Origin: an uncultured Anaerotruncus sp.
GTDB taxonomy: Bacteria; Bacillota; Clostridia; Oscillospirales; Ruminococcaceae
Assembly (NCBI RefSeq): GCF_902490045.1
Contig: NZ_CABUCJ010000026.1
Location: forward strand, 1-26,548
Reading direction: 5' to 3'
Length of the DNA stretch: 26,548 nucleotides
Shown: positions 23,135-26,548 of the stretch, in pieces
Numbering within the stretch: the stretch's first letter is position 1
Layout of the letters: every line of letters begins with the position of its first letter
Program-made: the position numbers and the translations under genes
Notes under the pieces: generated by a model
Database searches by the model: none
What the model was told of the DNA's origin: nothing
The model's input: only the letters and a program-made list of their open reading frames with translations

Positions 23135-23216
23135 CCGCCGCTCGATGAGCGGACAATCTTAGGCCGACTGCCGGCAGGCTCCGCCGCTCACTGAGCGGCA
23201 AATCTAAGCGCGCCGC
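23053..23216. repeat. Three degenerate tandem repeats of about 50-55 bp
   Basis: Units start near 23053, 23108 and 23164. Each contains a GACTACCG or GACTGCCG-type segment, a CCGCC or CTCCG segment, a small hairpin (for example CCGCTC/GAGCGG), and ends in AATCTAAG or AATCTTAG. The first and second units overlap the right terminal repeat. Confidence 0.6.
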
Positions 23217-23284
23217 CATAGGCGAAAAACACATTTTTGCCCGGGCAGGCCGCCCAAGTTTACCCGGAGAAAGGATCGTTGCTT

Positions 23285-25876
23285 ATGAAGCTGCTGGCGA
23301 TCGACGGCAACAGCATTTTAAACCGCGCCTACTACGGCATCAAGGCGCTGACCACAAAGAACGGGGAGTTCACCAATGGCATCTACGGGTTCCTGAGCAT
23401 CCTGCTCAAGCTGCTCGACGAGGTGCAGCCGGAGGCGGTGGCGTGTGCGTTCGATCTGCACGGGCCGACCTTTCGGCACGAGATGTATGACGGATATAAG
23501 GCACAGCGCAAGGGGATGCCCGATGAGCTGGCCTCCCAGATGGAGCCGCTCAAGGAGCTGCTGGGCGCGCTCGGATTCACGATCGTCACCTGCCAGGGCT
23601 ACGAGGCGGACGACATCCTCGGCACGCTCGCAAAGGCGTGCTCCGACGGCGGGGACGACTGCGTCATTGCGACCGGCGACCGGGACAGCCTCCAGCTCGT
23701 GGGGGGGCATGTCTCGGTGCGGCTGGCGACGACCAAGATGGGCCAGCCCGCCTCAACCCTCTACGACACCGCCGCGGTGGTGGAGAAATACGGGGTCGAG
23801 CCGCCCCAGCTCATCGATGTGAAGGCGCTGATGGGCGATGCCTCGGACAACATCCCGGGGGTGGCGGGCATCGGTGAAAAGACGGCGCTGGCGCTCGTAT
23901 CCCAGTACCACGACCTCGACGCGATCTACGAGCACCTCGGCGACCCGTCCATCAAGCCGGGCGTGCGCAAAAAGCTCGAGGAGGGCCGCGGGATGGCCTA
24001 CACCAGCCGCAGGCTCGGGGAGATCTGCTGCGAGGCGCCGATCGACGCGGAACCGGGGCGCTACCTTCGGGGACCGGTCGATCAGAGGAAGGCGGCCGCT
24101 CTCTTCGCGCGGCTGGAGATGTTCAAAATGATGGAACGCTGGGGCGTCGACCCGCAGGCCGCCGCCGGAGAGGGCGGCGACGCGCCGCCTGCGGCGGCGC
24201 GCAAGCCGTCCGGGCCGCTTGCGGTCGCGGCGGACCCCGCGGATTTTGCCGGCTGCGTGGCCGCTGCGGGCGGGGCGGATGTGATCGCCGGCCTGGACGG
24301 CAGCGGCGGCATCGCCGCCGTGCTTCAGGACGCGTTGTTGCTCGCGGGGAAGGACGCGGCGGCGGAACTGCTCCGTTCGGACACGCCGCTGCGTGTGTGG
24401 AGCAGCAAGCCGCTCCATCGAGTTGCGTATAAAGAGGATAAATATATACAAAATGTAAAGTTTGACGCGGAGCTGGCGGCCTATCTGCTCAGCCCGACGA
24501 GCGCCGTTTACGACCCGCTGCAATTGGCGGCCCAATACGGCATCGCGCCGCGCGAGCTGGCGGGCGAGGTGCCGGAGGCCTATGCCGGTCTCGCGGGACA
24601 GGCGGCGGTTTTGAGCGAGCTGTGCGACCGGCTGGCGGAAGAGATCGCGGAGAAGGGACAGGAAAAGCTGCTCTTCGAGATCGAGATGCCGCTCGCGCGG
24701 GTGCTGGCGGGCATGGAGTGTGAAGGATTTTCCCTTGACACGGACGCGCTGCGGGAATACGGCTGCGAACTCGACGGCCGCCTGGAGGAGCTGCACGCGG
24801 GCATCGTGGGGCACGCGGGGTACGACTTCAACCTCAATTCGCCCAAGCAGCTCGGGGAGGTCCTCTTCGTAAAGCTCGGCCTGCCCGCGAAAAAGAAGAC
24901 CAAGACGGGCTACTCGACCAATGTGGACGTGCTCGAAGCCCTGCGGTCCCACCATCCGATCATCAACCTGATCCTCGAATACCGCAAGCTCTCCAAGCTC
25001 AAATCCACCTATGTGGACGGGCTCCTCAAGGTGGTCGGGCCCGACGGGCGGGTGCGTTCCACCTTCCAGCAGACCGAGACGCGCACCGGGCGGATCAGCT
25101 CGACCGAGCCGAACCTCCAGAACATCCCGGTGCGCACCGAGGAGGGCAGCAGGCTGCGCCGGTTCTTCCGCGCGCGGGAGGGCTGGAAGCTGGTCGACGC
25201 CGACTATTCGCAGATCGAGCTGCGGGTGCTGGCCGACCTCGCGGACGACGAAAACATGATCGCCGCGTTCCAAGGCGGGGAGGACATCCACACGACCACC
25301 GCCGCGCAGGTGTTCGGCCTGCCGGAGGAGATGGTCACGCCGGTCATGCGCTCGCGCGCCAAGGCGGTCAACTTCGGAATCGTCTACGGCATCGGGGCGT
25401 TTTCCCTTTCGCAGGACATCGGCGTCCCGGTCGCCGAGGCGGACAGCTACATCAGGAACTATCTGGAGCACTACGCGGGCGTCCGCCGGTATATGGAGGA
25501 CACCATCCGGTTTGCGCGGGAGAACGGCTATGTGAAGACCCTCTTCGGCCGCCGCCGCTACCTGCCCGAGCTGGCCGCGTCCAACAAGGTGACGCAGGCG
25601 TTCGGGGAACGGGTCGCGCGCAACACCCCCATCCAGGGGACGGCCGCGGACATCATCAAGATCGCCATGGTGCGGGTGTTTGAACGCCTGCGCCGGGAGG
25701 GCCTGCGCGCCCGGCTCATTTTGCAGGTGCACGACGAACTGCTTGTCGAGGCGCCCGAAGAGGAGGTCCCGGCCGCGACCGCGATCCTCAAGGAGGAAAT
25801 GGAACATGCCATTACGCTTAAAGTCCCCCTTGTGGCCGACGCCAACGTCGGGGACAACTGGCTCGAAGCCAAATAG
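23285..25876 (+). CDS. polA: DNA polymerase I
   Basis: 863 residues. The N-terminal 5'-3' exonuclease domain (1-290) has LLAIDGNSILNRAYYG, YEADDILGTLA, TGDRDSLQLV and GDASDNIPGVAGIGEKTA. The middle domain (about 310-480) is short and lacks the catalytic DxE of proofreading exonucleases. The polymerase domain has motif A DADYSQIELRVLAD (D640), motif B RSRAKAVNFGIVYG and motif C LQVHDELLVE. Role: gap filling and primer removal. The ATG at 23285 matches the family start and has AAAGGA upstream. A 35-nt AT-rich patch at about 24425-24465 (KEDKYIQNVK) stands out by base composition only. Leads an operon with rimI and tsaD. Confidence 0.97.
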   Translation: MKLLAIDGNSILNRAYYGIKALTTKNGEFTNGIYGFLSILLKLLDEVQPEAVACAFDLHGPTFRHEMYDGYKAQRKGMPDELASQMEPLKELLGALGFTIVTCQGYEADDILGTLAKACSDGGDDCVIATGDRDSLQLVGGHVSVRLATTKMGQPASTLYDTAAVVEKYGVEPPQLIDVKALMGDASDNIPGVAGIGEKTALALVSQYHDLDAIYEHLGDPSIKPGVRKKLEEGRGMAYTSRRLGEICCEAPIDAEPGRYLRGPVDQRKAAALFARLEMFKMMERWGVDPQAAAGEGGDAPPAAARKPSGPLAVAADPADFAGCVAAAGGADVIAGLDGSGGIAAVLQDALLLAGKDAAAELLRSDTPLRVWSSKPLHRVAYKEDKYIQNVKFDAELAAYLLSPTSAVYDPLQLAAQYGIAPRELAGEVPEAYAGLAGQAAVLSELCDRLAEEIAEKGQEKLLFEIEMPLARVLAGMECEGFSLDTDALREYGCELDGRLEELHAGIVGHAGYDFNLNSPKQLGEVLFVKLGLPAKKKTKTGYSTNVDVLEALRSHHPIINLILEYRKLSKLKSTYVDGLLKVVGPDGRVRSTFQQTETRTGRISSTEPNLQNIPVRTEEGSRLRRFFRAREGWKLVDADYSQIELRVLADLADDENMIAAFQGGEDIHTTTAAQVFGLPEEMVTPVMRSRAKAVNFGIVYGIGAFSLSQDIGVPVAEADSYIRNYLEHYAGVRRYMEDTIRFARENGYVKTLFGRRRYLPELAASNKVTQAFGERVARNTPIQGTAADIIKIAMVRVFERLRREGLRARLILQVHDELLVEAPEEEVPAATAILKEEMEHAITLKVPLVADANVGDNWLEAK

Positions 25877-25943
25877 GCCGCGCCGCCTCCGGCTGCTCTC
25901 CCGTCTCTCGGGCACGCCCCAGTACCTCGTCCGTTTCGGGCGG

Positions 25944-26393
25944 ATGACCGGGGCGGACGTGGCGGGGGTGGCCGAAATCGAGGCGGAGTGCTTCTCCCAG
26001 CCGTGGAGCGCGCGCACCCTCGCGGGGGAGCTGGAAAACCCCTGCGCGGTCTTCTTCGTCGCCCGCAGCGGGAGCCGTGTGGTCGGCTACGCCGGGATGC
26101 ACCGGGTGCTCGACGAGGGATACATCGCGAACGTGGCGGTCACGGCGGAGTTCCGCCGCCGGGGGGTCGCCACCGCGCTCATGAAGCGGATGTTCCTCTA
26201 CGCCCGGCGGGAAAAGCTCGGCTTTCTGACCCTCGAGGTGCGGGAGGGAAACCGCGCGGCCGTCGCCTTCTACGAGAAGCTCGGCTTCGGCGCGGTGGGC
26301 CGCCGCCGCAATTTTTACGCCAGCCCGGCGGAGGACGCCATTTTGATGACGGCGTTTCTGACGCGGGGAGAGCAGGAGGAGACAGCGACATGA
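25944..26393 (+). CDS. rimI: Ribosomal protein S18 alanine N-acetyltransferase
   Basis: 149-residue GNAT acetyltransferase. EAECFSQPWSARTLAGEL is the RimI signature start. The acetyl-CoA site follows (IANVAVTAEFRRRGVATALM, with RRRGVA as the RxxGxA loop), then LEVREGNRAAVAFYEKLGF and NFYASPAEDAILM. It acetylates the N-terminus of S18. The start is uncertain: ATG 25944 gives the usual length but a weak ribosome site. The gene follows polA by 67 nt and overlaps tsaD as ATGA. Confidence 0.93.
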   Translation: MTGADVAGVAEIEAECFSQPWSARTLAGELENPCAVFFVARSGSRVVGYAGMHRVLDEGYIANVAVTAEFRRRGVATALMKRMFLYARREKLGFLTLEVREGNRAAVAFYEKLGFGAVGRRRNFYASPAEDAILMTAFLTRGEQEETAT

Positions 26394-26548
26394 AAATTTT
26401 AGCGATCGAGAGTTCCTGCGACGAAACCGCCGCCGCCGTGGTGGAGGACGGGCGCAGGGTCCTTTCGTCGGTCATCAATTCGCAGGTGGCGGAGCACCGC
26501 GTCTACGGCGGCGTGGTGCCGGAGATCGCCTCCCGCCGCCACTGCGAG
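26390..26548 (+). CDS. tsaD: tRNA threonylcarbamoyladenosine transferase TsaD (5' part only)
   Basis: 53 residues before the window edge: MKILAIESSCDETAAAVVEDG, then VYGGVVPEIASRRHCE. The ESSCDETA motif and GGVVPEIASRxH are diagnostic of the TsaD/Kae1 family, which attaches threonylcarbamoyl to A37 of ANN-decoding tRNAs. AGGAGGA lies 9 nt upstream. The ATGA overlap with rimI indicates coupled translation; rimI-tsaD pairing is common in bacteria. Confidence 0.96.
   Translation, partial: MKILAIESSCDETAAAVVEDGRRVLSSVINSQVAEHRVYGGVVPEIASRRHCE

Larger units (their letters stand above)
22487..23216. mobile_element. Noncoding hairpin-rich element with long inverted termini (MITE-like)
   Basis: A stretch of about 730 nt without a credible gene. 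Its ends are inverted copies of each other (see the two terminal repeats). Between them lie many short perfect hairpins: 22615-22625/22632-22642 (11 bp), GTTCCC/GGGAAC near 22797, CCGGGC/GCCCGG near 22978, and others with GAAG or CGCA-like loops. The element fills the gap between murC and polA. It has no transposase, so it would be non-autonomous if mobile. Other readings are a structured RNA or a nucleoid or recombination site cluster. No target-site duplication was identified by eye. Confidence 0.6.

Noticed and set aside
23753..26017. 754-codon minus-strand frame opposite polA
   Set aside because: Shadow of polA and rimI, whose motifs are unmistakable on the plus strand.

Overview
The window looks like a high-GC, endospore-forming member of the Clostridia (Oscillospirales/Ruminococcaceae type is my best guess). 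Clostridial features are the spoVG and dipicolinate synthase (dpaA) genes, a Gram-positive type IV pilus set without a secretin, G-rich ribosome binding sites, frequent TTG starts and a TnpX/TndX-type serine recombinase. Most genes lie on the minus strand. The plus strand carries pilD, murC and the polA-rimI-tsaD run. No tRNA, rRNA or CRISPR array was seen.

Positions 1-11420 hold a type IV pilus locus. A good promoter at 11387-11415 drives pilC, pilM, pilN and pilO leftwards. pilD is inserted in the opposite orientation. Then pilB, pilT, three paralogous pilins and a decayed pilin end follow. The last gene is a very large prepilin (808 residues visible, running off the left edge) that joins a pilin N-terminus to GLUG repeats and three aromatic-rich modules resembling carbohydrate-binding family 5/12. 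It could be a pilus-borne adhesin. PilB has an MshEN-type N-terminus of the kind that binds c-di-GMP in other bacteria.

Positions 11420-17930 are an accessory and signalling block. It holds a large serine recombinase broken by a frameshift next to an 18-bp direct repeat, then an Hpt protein with a REC/HD-GYP/GGDEF protein that could both make and degrade c-di-GMP. A 37-codon orphan ORF follows, whose leader resembles that of the recombinase. Last is a regulator that seems to be two GntR-type repressors fused in tandem. Strong intrinsic terminators separate these units.

Positions 17930-22470 are sporulation and cell-wall genes: dpaA with a damaged 3' end and no dpaB beside it, a D-Ala-D-Ala carboxypeptidase, spoVG, and divergent murC. 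murC has a terminator-like hairpin in its own short leader.

Positions 22487-23216 are a noncoding, hairpin-rich element. Its ends are about 110-bp inverted repeats, and the outermost hairpin differs between the two ends by five fully compensated base pairs. This is the strongest candidate here for an undescribed structured or mobile element. From 23285 to the right edge lie polA, rimI and the start of tsaD.
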